Assembly: GCA_029961685.1 (NCBI GenBank)
Contig: JARWKL010000015.1
Span: 14,258,801 to 14,322,800, forward strand
DNA from: Aristolochia californica
Taxonomy: Eukaryota; Streptophyta; Magnoliopsida; Piperales; Aristolochiaceae
Length of the DNA: 64,000 nt
Direction of reading: 5' to 3'
Shown: in pieces, positions 12,553 through 24,051 of the stretch
How positions within the stretch are numbered: the first letter of the stretch is position 1
Layout: each line of letters begins with the position of its first letter
Notes under the pieces: generated by a model
The model's input: only the letters and a program-made list of their open reading frames with translations
What the model was told of the DNA's origin: nothing
The model's database searches: none
Translations under genes and position numbers: made by a program

Positions 12553-13616
12553 TCCCAAACCATAAGTCATTTCTAAAAAAATTTATAGGTGCTACACATC
12601 ATTAATCGATCAAAATAATTACCATGATCAATGATTTTTAGGTCCACTTTTTGTAAAGTAGGCAAAACGTGAGTTGTTAGGCTCTAGTAAATATCCCACC
12701 GCATATTAACTTGAGAATTTAATTTTTTCTACTCCTTGAAATTTTTTGGTTCATTAAGTCATTTGCATCTTCAACATGTTTCATGCAAGCATATCATCAT
12801 TTAAAACATGTTAGGATCAATTAGAAATCTCTTTCTTATAAAATTCCACCAAACTATTAGGGGTTGTACTAGTGGAATTTCCCAAACATGGATAGCAAAA
12901 CTTTGGTGTTCATTTATAGTACATGAAATAATTTTCTTCACTTACTTTTATTATATTTTTAAGTTGGTTGCATACATAAACTCTAACATTTTCAATTTGT
13001 TGTGATGTATTTGCCTTATCTTTTTGTTTCCGAGAAAAATGAGAGAGTGAAAACTCAAGATTCATTTTGAAAAAAAATTGAACATCCAAAATGGAAATGA
13101 ACAAATGCTGAGAGAGATAATTCCAAAAAGTATCTGTGATTTTTAAGCATTGTAGACTCTTTCAGTTTTTTATATATTAGGTTTTGCAATCAGCGGAAAA
13201 GGGGGAGCGAGGCATTTTTAAATTAGTGTTGACTCCCAAACCATAAGTCATTTCTAACAAAAGTTATAGCCGTTACACATCATTAATCGATCAAAACATT
13301 TACGATGATCTATGATTGTTAGGTCCACTTTTTGTAAAATAGGCAAAAAGTGGGTTGTTTGGCTCTGGAAAATATGCCACCGCATGTTAACTTGAGAATT
13401 AATTTTTTCTACTCCTTGAATTTTTTTGATTATTAGGTCATGTGCATCTTCAACATGGTTCAGGCATGCATATCCACTTTTACAACATGTTAGGATCAAT
13501 TAGAAATCTCTTTCTTATAAAATTCCACCAAGCTATTAGGGGTTGTACAGATGGAATTTCCAAAACATGGATTACAAAACTTTGGTGTAGATTTTTAGTG
13601 CATTAAATAATTTTCT
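12553..13616 (+). repeat. Satellite: start of a third 4-mer copy, then ordinary monomers
   Basis: From about 12553 to 12650 the sequence still follows the four-monomer repeat (ATTTATAGGTGCTACACATC, ACCATGATCAATGATTTTTA). It then changes to a different monomer variant with anchors at 12900 and 13579. The satellite stops at AATAATTTTCT (about 13616), where retrotransposon DNA begins. Confidence 0.85.
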
Positions 13617-13626
13617 AATTGAAAGT

Positions 13627-14037
13627 TTACCGACGGACCCGAGGGACGCGACTGAGTCGCCTGCTACTCCGGTGGCGAATCGCACCACTTGGAGGCGAAT
13701 CGTAGCCCTTGGAGGCATTTCGGGAGTTTTGGGCTTGCTCGGAGATTTCGCGTGCCATCGGAATTTCCAGAGCCGCTGTTTTTGGAATTTTGAAATTTCC
13801 AAATTCCGATGTCATCACCGCTGGAGTTCCTGGCCATTGGCCTTTCTGCTCGTCCGAGGCAGCAACTGCCTCTTCTACGCATATGCCATAATCGGAGATT
13901 TCAGGTCGTATGACCTTTTCTGTGGGAGCACGTGGCTCCCTTGCCGAACGTTCAATGGAAGCATCTAACTGCGCTCGTATTTCCTCCAATTCCTTATCCA
14001 TAGCAATCCATCTTTCTTGGGATAAAGAATAACCCAT
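13627..14037 (-). pseudogene. Gag-like N-terminal fragment of the LTR retrotransposon
   Basis: A 136-residue frame that begins at the first ATG after the primer-binding site (MGYSLSQERW...). Residues about 9-30 (RWIAMDKELEEIRAQLDASI) form an amphipathic, E/K/L-rich stretch that could be a coiled coil, as in the N-terminus of many retrotransposon Gag proteins. An acidic middle follows, then a Ser/Pro-containing part and a very Arg-rich tail (last ~15 residues). No CCHC zinc knuckle, protease or polymerase domain is reached. The TAA at 13629-13627 is about 10 bp before the satellite junction. The same frame is open upstream through the primer site to an ATG at 14163 inside the LTR (178 residues), but a start within U5 is less likely. 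I recognise the type only from context; a family match is not claimed. It is probably a non-functional remnant. Confidence 0.6.
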
Positions 14038-14046
14038 TGTGTTCCT

Positions 14047-14058
14047 GCTTTGATACCA
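14047..14058 (-). other. Primer-binding site, tRNA-iMet type
   Basis: The minus strand reads TGGTATCAAAGC, one mismatch from the usual plant iMet primer site TGGTATCAGAGC. It lies two bases (AC) after the CA end of the LTR. This site primes minus-strand cDNA synthesis in intact elements. Confidence 0.8.
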
Positions 14059-14303
14059 GTTGTTACGGTCTCGGATCTGACACAAGGATTCTTTGGGAGG
14101 ATCTGGGGTCTGCCACGGGTTACGGGTATTCCAAGCATTACTGTAGGGATAGTAAGAAGACATGGGGAAGACGAAAACGAAAGATCAAGCCTAAGGGAAG
14201 CTTGATAACCCTAGAGCTCGTTGAGGAGAACTCTAAGCCTCTCTACGATAGATTTAACCTAATTCTTAATACTTCAATGCTTCCTTTTCTCATTACTCTT
14301 ACC

Positions 14304-14333
14304 CCTTAAATAGGGTTCACCCTGTTAGGGTTT
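14304..14333 (-). promoter_or_regulatory. LTR promoter: telo-box and TATA-like box
   Basis: On the minus strand AAACCCTAA (14333-14325) matches the plant telo-box, and CTATTTAAG around 14313-14305 (TATTTAA at 14312-14306) is a TATA-like box. They lie about 155-180 bp into the LTR, where U3 promoter elements are expected. Transcription would start roughly 30 bp further on, near 14275. There is no evidence that it is active in this truncated copy. Confidence 0.55.
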
Positions 14334-14336
14334 AAT

Positions 14337-14411
14337 AAAATATTACAAAAATATCCCTATGAATAAAATATTCCAAAAATATCCCTATTAATAAATAATT
14401 CCAAAAATACC
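14337..14411 (-). repeat. 28-bp tandem repeat in the LTR U3 region, 2.7 copies
   Basis: Units at 14337-14364, 14365-14392 and a partial 14393-14411. On the + strand the shared core is CCAAAAATATCCCTAT with one or two changes (the first unit has TACAAAAATATCCCTATG). Short direct repeats upstream of a TATA box are common in U3 enhancers; that role is inferred. Confidence 0.8.
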
Positions 14412-14488
14412 AATGTGACCTAAAACTGAAATAAAATAAAGTAAATTAAATAAAACACTAAAATAATAATGTTATTGCGTGCATAACA

Positions 14489-17400
14489 CTTATCTTTTTG
14501 TTTACGAGAAAAGTGGGAGAGTGAAAACTCAAGTTTGGATTTGAAAACAAATTGAACATCCAAAATGGAAATGAACAAACGCTAAGAGTGATAATTCCAA
14601 AAATTACGTGTGATTTTTAAGCAATGTAAACTCTTTTAGTTTTGTATATATTAGGTTTTGTAATCAGTGGAAAAGGGGTCGCGAGGCATTTTTAACTGAG
14701 TGTTGACTCCCAAACCATAAGTCATTTCTAACAAAAATTATAGCACTAACACATCATTAATTGATGAAAACATTTACGATGATCTATGATTGTTAGGTCC
14801 TCTTTTTGTAAAAAAGGCAAAAAGTGGTTTGTTTGGCTCTAATAATTATCCTACCGGACGTTAACCGGAGAATTTAATTTTTTCTACTTTTTGAATATTT
14901 TGGATTATTAGGTCATTTGCATCTTCAACATCTTTCAGGCATGCATATCCATATTTAAAACACGTTAGGATCAATTAGAAATCTCTTTCTTATAAAATTC
15001 CACCAAGCTATTAGGGGTTGTGCTAGTGGAATTTCCCAAACATGGAAGACAAAACTTTGGTGTAGATTTTTAGTGCATGAAATAATTTTCTTCACTTAGT
15101 TTTCAATTTTTTGCATACATAAACTCTAAAATTTTCATTTTGTTGTGATCGATTTACCTTATCTTTTTGTTTACGAGAAAAATGGGATAGTGATAACTCA
15201 AGTTTGGATTTGAAAAAAAAATTGAACATCATAAATGGAAACGCTCAATATCAAAGAGAGATAATTCCAAAAAATATCTTTGATTTTTAAGGATTGTAAA
15301 CACTTTTACTTTTTTATATATTACGTTTTGCAATCAGAGGAAAATGGGGAGCGAGGCATTTTTAACTGAGTGTTGACTCCCAAACCATAAGTCATTTCTA
15401 ACAAAAATTTTAGCCATTACAAAACATTAATCGATCAAAACATTTACGATGATCTATGATTGTTAGGTCGTCTTTTTATAAAATAGGCAAAAAGTGGGTT
15501 GTTTGGCTCTGGTAAATATCCCACCGCATGTTAATTTGGGAATTTAATTTTTTTGACTCCCATAAATTTTTGGATCATTAGGTCATTTGCATCTTCAACA
15601 TATTTCAGGCATGCGTATCCACATTTAAAACATGTTCGGATCAATAAGAAATCCATTTCTTATAAAATTGCACTAAGCTATGAGGGGTTGTTCTAGTGGA
15701 ATTTCCTGAACATGGATAACAAAAATTTGGAGTTCATTTTTAGAGCATTAAATAATTTTCTTGACTTACATTTATAATATTTTTCAATTTTTTGCATACA
15801 TAAACTCTAAAATTTTCATTTTGTGGTGATCTATTTGCCTTTTCTATTTTTTTACAAGAAAAATCGTAGAGTGAAAACTCATGTTTGGATTTGAAAAAAA
15901 AATTGAACATCCAAAATGGAAATGCACAAATGCTGAGAGAGATAATTCCAAAAGGTATCGGTGATTTTTAAAGATTGTAAACTCTTTCAGTTTTTTATGT
16001 ATTAAGTTTTGCAATCATCAAAAAACAGGGGCGAAGCATTTTTAACTGAGTGTTAACTCCCAAACCATAAGTCATTTCTAACAAAAATTATAGCCGTTAC
16101 ACATCATTAATCGATCAAAACATTTACGATGATCTATGATTGTAAGGTCCATTTTTTGTAAAATATGCAAAAAGTTGGTTGTTTGGCTCCTGTAAATATC
16201 CCACCACATGTTAACTTGAGAACTTAATTTTTTCTACACCTTAAAAATTTAGGATCATTAGGTCATTTGCATCTTCAACATTTTTCATGCATGCATATCG
16301 ACATTTAAAACATGTTAGGATCAATTAGAAATCTCTTTCTTATAAAATTCCACCAAGCTATCAGGGTTTGTACTAGTGGAATTTCGCCAAACACGGATAA
16401 AAAAACTTTGGTGTTCATTTTTAGTGCTTGAAATAATTCTCTTCACTTACATTTATTATAGTTTTCAATTTTTTGCATACATAAACTCTAAAATTTTCAT
16501 TTTTTTGTGATCTATTTGCCTTATCTTTTTATTTACGAGAAAAATTGGAGAGTGCAAACTCAAGTTTGGATTTGAACAAAATTTGAACATCCAAAATGGA
16601 ATTGTAAAAATACTAAGAGAGATAATTCCAAAACGTATCAGTGATTTTTAAGGATTGTAAATTCTTTCAGTTTTTTATATTTAATTTTTTGCAATCGTCA
16701 ATAAAGGGGGGAAGGTATTTTTAACTGAGTGTTGACTCCCAAACCATATGTCATTTCTAACAAAAGTTATACATGTTACACATCATTAATTGATCAAAAA
16801 ATTTGTGATGATCGATGATTGTTAGGTCCACTTTTTGTAAAAGAGGCAAAAATTGGGTTGTTTGGCTCTGGTAAATATCCCACTGTACGTTAACTTGAGA
16901 ATTTAATTTTTTCTACACCTCGAAATTTTTGGATCATTAGGTCATTTGCATCTTCAACATGTTTTAGACATGCACTTCATCATTTAAAACATGTTAGGAT
17001 TAATTAGAAATCTCTTTCTACTAAATTCCACCAAGCTATTAGGGGTTGTACTTGTGGAATTTCGCAAACATGGATAACAAAAGTTTGGGATTCATTTCTA
17101 GTGCGTGAAATACTTTTCTTCACTAAAATTTAATATAGTTTTCAATTTTTTTGCATACCGAAACTCTAAAATTTTCATTTTGTTGTTATCTATTTGCCTT
17201 ATCTTTTTGTTTACGAGAAAAACGGGAGAGTGAAAACTCAAGTTTGGATTTGAAGAAAAATTGAACATCCAAAATGGAATTGTACAAATACTGAGAGAGA
17301 TAATTCCAAAAAGTATCAGTGATTTTTAAGGAGTGTAAACTCTTTTAGTTTTTTATATAATATTTTTTGCAATCATTGGAAAAGGGGTGGGAGGCTTTTT

Positions 17401-19606
17401 TAACTGAGTGTTGATTCCCAAACAAAAAGTCATTTCAAATAAAAATTATAACTGTTACACATCATTAATAGATCAAAATATTTACAATGACCTATGATTT
17501 TTAGGTCCACTTTTTGTAAAATAGGCAAAAAAGTGGCTTGTTTGGCTCTGGTAAATATCCCACCGCACGTTAACTAGGCAATTTAATTTTTTCTACTCGA
17601 AATTTTTGGATCATTAGGTCATTTGCATCTTCAACATGTTTCAGGAATGCACATCCACTTTTAAAACATGTTAGGATCAATTAGAAATTTCTTTCTTATA
17701 AAATTCCACCAAGCCATTAGGGGTTGTACTTGTGGAATTTCCCAAACATGGATAACAAAAGTTTGGGGTTCATTTTTAGTCCGTAAAATAATTTTCTTCA
17801 CTTACATTTAATATAGTTTTCAATTTTTTGCAAACTTAAACTTTAAAATTTTCATGTTATTGATCTATTTGCCTTATCTTTCTGTTTACTTGATAAAAGG
17901 GAGAGTGAAAACTCAAGTTTGGATTTGAAAAAAAAATCGAACATTCAAAATGGAATTGTAAAAATACTGGGAAACATAATTTCAAAAAGTATCAGTGATT
18001 TTTAACGATTGTAAGCTCTTTTTGTTTTTTATATATTATTTTTTGCAATCATCGAAAAGGGAGGGAGGGGGGAGGCATTTTTAACCGAGTGTTGACTCCC
18101 AAACCATAAGTCATTTCTAACCAAATTTATAGCCATTACACATCATTAATAGATCAAAATATTTATGATGATCTATGATTGTTATGTCCACTTTTTGTAA
18201 AATAGGTAAAAAGTGGGTTGTTTGGCTCTGACAAATATCCCATTGCACGTTAACTTGAGAATTTAATTTTTTGTACTCCTTGAAATTTTTGGATCATTAG
18301 GTCATTTGCATCTTCAACATGCTTCAGGCATGCATATTTACATTTCAAAGATGTTAGGATCAATTAAAAATCTCTTTCTGATAAAATTCCTCCAAGCTGT
18401 TAGGGGTTGTACTAGTGGAATTTCCCAAACAAGGATAACAAAACTTTGGTGTTCATTTGTAATGCGTGAAATAATTTTATTCACTTACATTTATTATAGT
18501 TTTCAGTTTTATGTATACATAAACTCTAAAATTTTAATTTTGTTGTGATCTATTTCCTTACCTTTTTGTTAATGAGAAAAATGGAAGAGTGAAAACTCAA
18601 GTTTGGATTTGAAATAAAATTGAACATCCTGCTGAGAGAGATAATTACAAAAAGTATCTGTGATTTTCAAGTATTGTAACCACTTTTAGTTTTTTATATA
18701 TTAGGTTTTGCAATCATCAGAAAAAGGGGGACGAGGCATTTTTAACTGAGTGTTGACTTCCAAACCATAAGTCTTTTCTAACAAAAAAAATAGCCATTAC
18801 ACATCATTAATTGATCAAAACATTTACGATGATCTATGTTTGTTAGGTCCGCTTTTTGTAAAATAGGAAAAAAATGTGTTGTTTGGCTTTGGTAAATATC
18901 CCACCGCACATTAACTTGAGAATTTAATTTTTTCTACACCTTGAAATTTTTGGATCATTAGGTCATTTGTATTTTGAACATGTTTTAGGCATGCATATCC
19001 ACATTTAAAATATGTTTGGATCAATTAGAAATCTCTTTCTTATAAAATTCCACAAAGCTATTTGGGGTTGTACTAGTGGAATTTCCAAAATATGGATAAC
19101 AATACTTTGGTGTTGATTTTTAGTGCGTCAAATAACTTTCTTCACTTAGTTTTCAATTTTTTGCATACATAAACTCTAAAATTTTCATTTTGTTGAGATA
19201 TATTTGCCTTATCCTTTTGTTTACGAGATAAATGGGGGAGTAAAAACTCAAGTTTGGATTTGAAAAAAATTGAACATCCAAAATAGAAACGCAAAAATGC
19301 TGAGAGAGATAATTCCAAAAAGTATCTTTGATTTTTAAGGATTGTAAACTATTTTAATTTTTTATATATTAGGTTTTGCAATCAACGGAAAAGGGGGAGC
19401 GAGGCGTTTTTAACTGAGTGTTGACTCCCAAACCATTAGTCATTTCTAACAAAAATTATAGCCATTACCATCATTAATCGATCAAAACATTTACGATGAT
19501 CTATGATTCTTAGGTCCCTTTTTGGAAATTAGGCAAAAAGTGGGTTGTTTGGCTCTTGTAAATATCCCACCGCACGTTAATTTCAGAATTTAATTTTTTC
19601 TAGTCC
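14489..19606 (+). repeat. Satellite array, monomers about 22-28
   Basis: Resumes at CTTATCTTTTTG, the same point within the monomer at which the LTR was inserted. Anchors lie at 15054, 15725, 16405, 17082, 17760, 18443 and 19104 (steps 661-683). The four-G ATTAGGGGTTG variant still dominates, and monomers at 15054 and 19104 lack the 11-bp CATTTATTATA. A 20-bp gap near 18630 removes AAAATGGAAATGCACAAA. No gene is seen. Confidence 0.96.
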
Positions 19607-19611
19607 TTGGA
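19604..19611 (+). other. Deletion junction, about 385 bp of monomer lost
   Basis: TTTTCTAGTCCTTG, the part just before the TTTTTGGATCATTAGG landmark, is joined directly to GAAATGCAAAATGCTGAGAG. The skipped part would hold GGATCATTAGG to AACATCCAAAATG, including dyads 1 and 2. Very short microhomology is possible at G/GAAAT. Confidence 0.85.
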
Positions 19612-19714
19612 AATGCAAAATGCTGAGAGAGATAATTCCCAAAGTATCTGTGATTTTTAAGGATTGTCAACTCTTTTAGTTTTTCATATATTAGGTTTTG
19701 CAATCATCAGAGAA

Positions 19715-19735
19715 GGGGGGGGGGGGGGGGGGGGG
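19715..19735 (+). repeat. Poly-G tract, 21 G
   Basis: Same monomer phase, after CAATCATCAGAGAA and before TGAGGCATTTTTAAC. Confidence 0.9.
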
Positions 19736-20354
19736 TGAGGCATTTTTAACTGAGTGTTGACTCCCATACCATAAGTCATTTCTATTAAAAATTATAGCCG
19801 TTACACATCATTAATCAATCAAAATATTTATGATGATCTATGATTGTTTGGTCCGCTTTTTGGCTCTGTTAAATATCCCACGTTAACTAGAGAATTTATA
19901 TTTTTCTACTCATTGAAAATTTTTGATCATTAGGTCATTTGCATTTTCAATAAGTTTCAGGCATGCATATCCACATTTAAAACTTTTTAGGATCAATTAG
20001 AAATCACTTTCTTATAAAATTCCACCAAGACATTAGGGTGTTGTACAAGTGGAATTTTCCAAACATGGATAACAAAACTTTGGTGTTCATTTTTAGTTCG
20101 TGAAATAATTCTCTTCATTATATTTATTATAGCTTTCAAATTTTTGCATTTATACACTCTAAAATTTTCATTTTGTTGTCATCTATTTGTGTTATCTTTT
20201 TGTTTAAGAGAAAAATGGGAATGTGAAAACTCAAGTATGGATTTGAAAAAAAATTGAACATCCGAAATGGAAATGCACAAATGCTGAGAGAGATAATTCC
20301 AAAAAGTATTTGTGATTTTTAAGGATTTTAAACTCTTTTTGTTTTTTATATATT

Positions 20355-20361
20355 AGGTTGT
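20355..20361 (+). other. Deletion junction, about 172 bp including the G tract
   Basis: TATATTAGGTT is joined to GTTTGGCTCTTG. GGTT occurs at both sides of the skipped sequence in intact monomers, so a microhomology-mediated or slippage deletion fits. The loss removes the whole G tract and GAGTGTTGACTCCC. Confidence 0.85.
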
Positions 20362-22155
20362 TTGGCTCTTGTAAATATCCTATCGCATGTTAACCTAAGA
20401 ATTTAATTTTTTATACTCCTTGAAATTTTTGGATCATTAGGTCAGTTGTATCTTCAACATGTTTCAGGCATGCATGTCCACATTTAAAACATGTTAAAAT
20501 CAATTAGAAATCTCTTTCTTATTAAATTCCACCAAGGTATTAGGGGGTTGTACTAGTGGAATTTCCAAAACATGGATAACAAAACTTTTGTGTTCATATT
20601 TAGTACATGAAATAATTTTCTTCACTAACATTTATTGTGGTTTCCAATTTTTTGCAAACATACACTTAAAATTTTTCATTTTGTAGAGATCTATTTGCCA
20701 TATCTTTTTTTTTACAAGAAAATTGGGAGAGTGAAAACTCAAGTATGGATTTGAAAAAAAATTGAACATCCAAAATGGAAATACGCAAATTTTGAGAGTG
20801 AAAATTCCAAAAAGTATATGTGATTTTTAAGAAGTCTAAGCACTTTTAGTTTATTATATATTAGGTTTTTCAATCATTGCAAAAGGGGGGGCGAGGAATT
20901 TTTAACTGAGTGTTGACTCCCAAACCATAAGTCATTTCTAACAAAAATTATAGCCGTTACGTCATTAATCAATCAAAACATTTATGATGATCTATGATTG
21001 TAAGGTCCACTTTTTTTTAAAATAGGCAAAAAGTGGGCTTATTTACTCTGGTAAATCCCACTAGACGTTAACTAGAGAATTTTATTTTTTTCTACTTGTT
21101 GAATTTTTTTGATAATTAGGTCATTTGCATCTTCAATATGTTTGAGGCATGCATATCCACATTTAAAACATGTTAGGATCAATCAAAAATCTCTTTTTTA
21201 TAAAATTCCACCAAGACATTAGGGTGTTGTACTAGTGGAATTTCCCAAACATGGACAACAAAACTTTGGTGTTCATTTTTAGTTCGTAAAATAATTTTCT
21301 TCACTTACATTTATTACAATTTTCAATTTTTTTCATTTATAAATTCTAAAATTTTAATTTTGTTGTCATCTATTTGCGTTATCTTTTTGTTTACTAGAAA
21401 AATGGGAGAGTGAAAACTCAAGTTTGGATTTGAAAAAAAATTGAACATCCAGAAAAGGAATGCACAAATGCTGAGTGAGATAATCCCAAAAAGTATCTGT
21501 TATTTTTAAGGATTGTAAACTCTTTTAGTTTTTTATTTATTAGGTTTTGCAATCATCTGAAAAGGGGGCGAGGCATTTTTAACTCAGTGCTGACTCCCAA
21601 ACAATAAATCATTTCTAACAAAAATTATAGCTGTTACACATCATTAATCGATAAAAAAATTGACGATGATCTGTGATTGTTAGCTCCGGTTTTTGTAAAA
21701 TAGGCAAAAAGTGGGTTGTTTGTCCCTGGTAAATATCCCATTGCACGTTAACCGGTGAATTTATTTTTTTCTACTCCTTGAAATTTTTGGATCATTAGGT
21801 TATTTGTATTTTCAACATGTTTCAGGCATGCATATCCATATTTAAAATATGTTAGGATCAATTAGAAATCTCTTTCGTATAAAATTCGATCAAGCTATTG
21901 GGAGGTTGTACTAGTGGAATTTCCCAAACATGGATAACCAAACTTTGGCGTGCAATAATTTTCTGCACTAACATATATAAAAATTTTCAATTTTTTGGAC
22001 ACATAAACTCTAAAATTATATTTTGTTGTGATCTATTTGCCTTATCTATTTGTTTACGATAAAAATGGGAGAGTGAAAACTCAAGTTTGGATTTGAAAAA
22101 AAATTTTACATCCAAAATGGAAATACATAAATACTGAGAAAAATAATTCCAAAAA

Positions 22156-22196
22156 GTTCAATCATCGGAAAAGTGTTGACTCCTTGAAATTTAATT
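22156..22196 (+). other. Compound deletion, about 250 bp lost in a single monomer
   Basis: Within 40 bp the text jumps from CCAAAAAGT to TCAATCATCGGAAAA, then to GTGTTGACTCC with no G tract, then to TTGAAATTTAATTTTTTC. Three separate joins in one monomer explain the 426-bp anchor step. Confidence 0.8.
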
Positions 22197-24027
22197 TTTT
22201 CTACTCCTTGAAATTTTTGGATCATTAGGTCATTTGCATCTTCAAAATGTTTCAGAGATGCATATCCACATTTAAAACATGTTAGGATCAATTAGAAATC
22301 TCTTTCTTATAAAATTCAAGCTATTTGGGGGTCGTACTAGTGGAATTTCCCAAACATGGATAACAACACTTTGGTGTTCATTTTTAGTGCGTGAAATAAT
22401 TTTCTGCACTTACATATATTATTGTTTTCAATTTTTTGCATAAATAAACTCGAAATTTTTTATTTTGTTGGGATCTATTTGTCTTATCTTTTTGTTGACG
22501 AGAAAAATGGGAGAGTGAAAACTCAAGTTTGGATTTGAAAAAAAATTGGACATCCAAAATGGGAATGCACAAATTATGAGGGAGATAATTACAAAAAAGT
22601 ATCTGTGCTTTTTAAGGATTGTCAAATCTTTTAGTTTTTCATATACTAGGTTTTGCAATCATCGGAAAAGGGGGGCGAGGCATTTTTTACTAAGTGTTGA
22701 CTCCCAAATCATAAGTCATTTCTAACTAAAATTATACCCATCACACATCATTAATCGATCAAAACATTTACGATGATCTATGAATGTTAGGTCAATTTTT
22801 TGTAAAATATGCAAAAAGTGGGTTGTTTGGCTCTGGTAAATGTCCCACCCCACGTTAACTAGAGAATTTTTTTTTCTATTCCTAGAAATGTTTGGATCAT
22901 TAGGTCATTTGCATCTTCAACATGTTTTAGGCATGCATATCCACATTTAAAACATGTTAGGATCAATTAGAAATATTTTTCTTATTAAAATCCACCAAGC
23001 TATTAAGGGGTTGTACTAGTGGAATTTCCCAAACATGGATACCAAAACTTAGGTGTTCATTTTTAGTACATGAAATAATTTTCTTCAGTTGCTTTTATTA
23101 TAGTTTCCAATTTTTTGAAAACATAAACTCATAAATTTTTATTTTGTAGTGATCTATTTGCCTTATCTTTTTTTTACAAGAAAAATGGGAGAGTGAAAAC
23201 TTAAGTTTGGAATTGGAAAGAAATTAAACATCCAAAATAGAAATGGACAAATGCTTAGAGAGATAATTCCAAAAATTATCTATGATTTTTAAGAATTCTT
23301 AACTCTTTTAGTTTATTATATATTAGGTTTTGCAGTCATCGGAAAAGGGGGGGCGAGGCATTTTTAGCTGTGTGTTGACGCCCAAACCATAAGTCTTTTC
23401 TAACAAAAATTATAGCCATTACACATCATTAATCGATCAAAACATTTATGATGATCTATGATAGTTAGGTCCACTTTTTCTAAAATAGGCAAAATGTGGG
23501 TTTATTGACTCTGGTAAATATCCCACCGCACATTAACTAGAGAATTTAATTTTTTCTACTCATTGAAATTTTTGAATCATTAGGTCATTTACATCTTCAA
23601 CATATTTCAGGCATGCATATCCACATTTAAAACATGTTAGGATCAATTAGAAATCTCTTTCTTATAAAATTCCACCAAGATATTAGGGGGTTGTGCTAGT
23701 GGAATTTCCCAAACATGGATAACAAAACTTTGGTGTTCATTTTTAGTGTGTGAAATAATTTTTTGCACTTAGTTATATTATTGTTTTAAATTTTTTTCAT
23801 ACATAAATTCTAAAATTATTATTTTGTTGAGATCTATCTACCTTATCTTTTTGTTTACGATAAAAATGGGAGTGTGAAAACTCATGTATTGATTTGAAAA
23901 AAAATTGAACATCCAGAATGGAAATGAACAAATGATGAGACAAATAATTCCAAAAACTATTTGTGGTTTTTAAGGATTGTAAACTCTTTTAGTTTTTCGT
24001 ATACTAGGTTTGGCAATCATCAGAAAA

Positions 24028-24051
24028 GGGGGGGGGGGGGGGGGGGGGGGG
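24028..24051 (+). repeat. Poly-G tract, 24 G
   Basis: Same phase, between GCAATCATCAGAAAA and CGAGGCATTTTTATC. Confidence 0.9.

Larger units (their letters stand above)
13617..14488 (-). mobile_element. Truncated LTR retrotransposon (5' LTR, primer site, start of gag)
   Basis: This is the only stretch that does not match the satellite, and its interior is visibly richer in G+C. Read on the minus strand it starts TGTTAT directly after satellite GATAAG at 14488. It runs through one LTR, a tRNA-iMet-type primer-binding site and a gag-like frame, and ends near 13617 against satellite AGAAAATTATTT. Protease, reverse transcriptase, integrase, polypurine tract and second LTR are all absent. The satellite anchors on either side (13579 and 15054) show that about 76 bp of monomer are also missing, so a deletion removed the 3' part of the element plus adjacent satellite. 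The left end offers no target-site duplication to compare with CTTAT at 14489. An iMet primer site followed closely by gag fits plant Ty3/gypsy chromoviruses or Ty1/copia; the family cannot be assigned from this fragment. Confidence 0.85.
14061..14488 (-). repeat. Single LTR, 428 bp, TGTTA...TAACA
   Basis: On the minus strand the element begins TGTTATGCAC at 14488 and reaches CCGTAACA at 14061, two bases before the primer-binding site. TGTTA/TAACA is a perfect 5-bp terminal inverted repeat with the standard TG...CA ends. The first bases also form a local inverted repeat, TGTTAT...ATAACA. The LTR carries a telo-box and TATA-like box mid-way and 28-bp tandem repeats in its upstream half (the U3 position). 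Only one copy is present, so the ends rest on the TG/CA rule, the satellite junction and the primer site rather than on comparing two LTRs. Confidence 0.8.
19607..22367 (+). repeat. Satellite with clustered internal deletions
   Basis: Anchors at 19104, 20077, 20584, 21263, 21942 and 22368 give steps of 973, 507, 679, 679 and 426. In 3 kb three of five steps are abnormal, the densest rearrangement in the window. From here on the five-G variant ATTAGGGGGTTG becomes usual and the 11-bp indel is fixed as present. No gene is seen. Confidence 0.93.

Noticed and set aside
12808..13005. Plus-strand frame of about 65 codons (MLGSIRNLFLIKFHQ... type), also at 49167, 49840, 58062 and 62097
   Set aside because: It overlaps dyad 1 and the T-rich part of the monomer, is broken in most copies, and its composition simply reflects AT-rich DNA. 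Not a gene.
13672..13968. Plus-strand frame of 98 codons, and other overlapping frames between 13572 and 14309
   Set aside because: These are shadows of the gag-like minus-strand frame in the retrotransposon fragment, where the higher G+C content removes chance stops.
14038..14163. Starting the gag-like protein at the ATG at 14163
   Set aside because: That ATG lies inside the LTR, upstream of the primer-binding site. The first ATG after the primer site (14037) was preferred; the longer frame is kept as a finding.
14325..14333. Interstitial telomere repeat (AAACCCTAA)
   Set aside because: Only a single unit, placed next to a TATA-like box in an LTR; better explained as a telo-box promoter element.
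14481..14488. Target-site duplication of the retrotransposon
   Set aside because: The left end of the element is truncated, so no partner for CTTAT at 14489 exists to compare.
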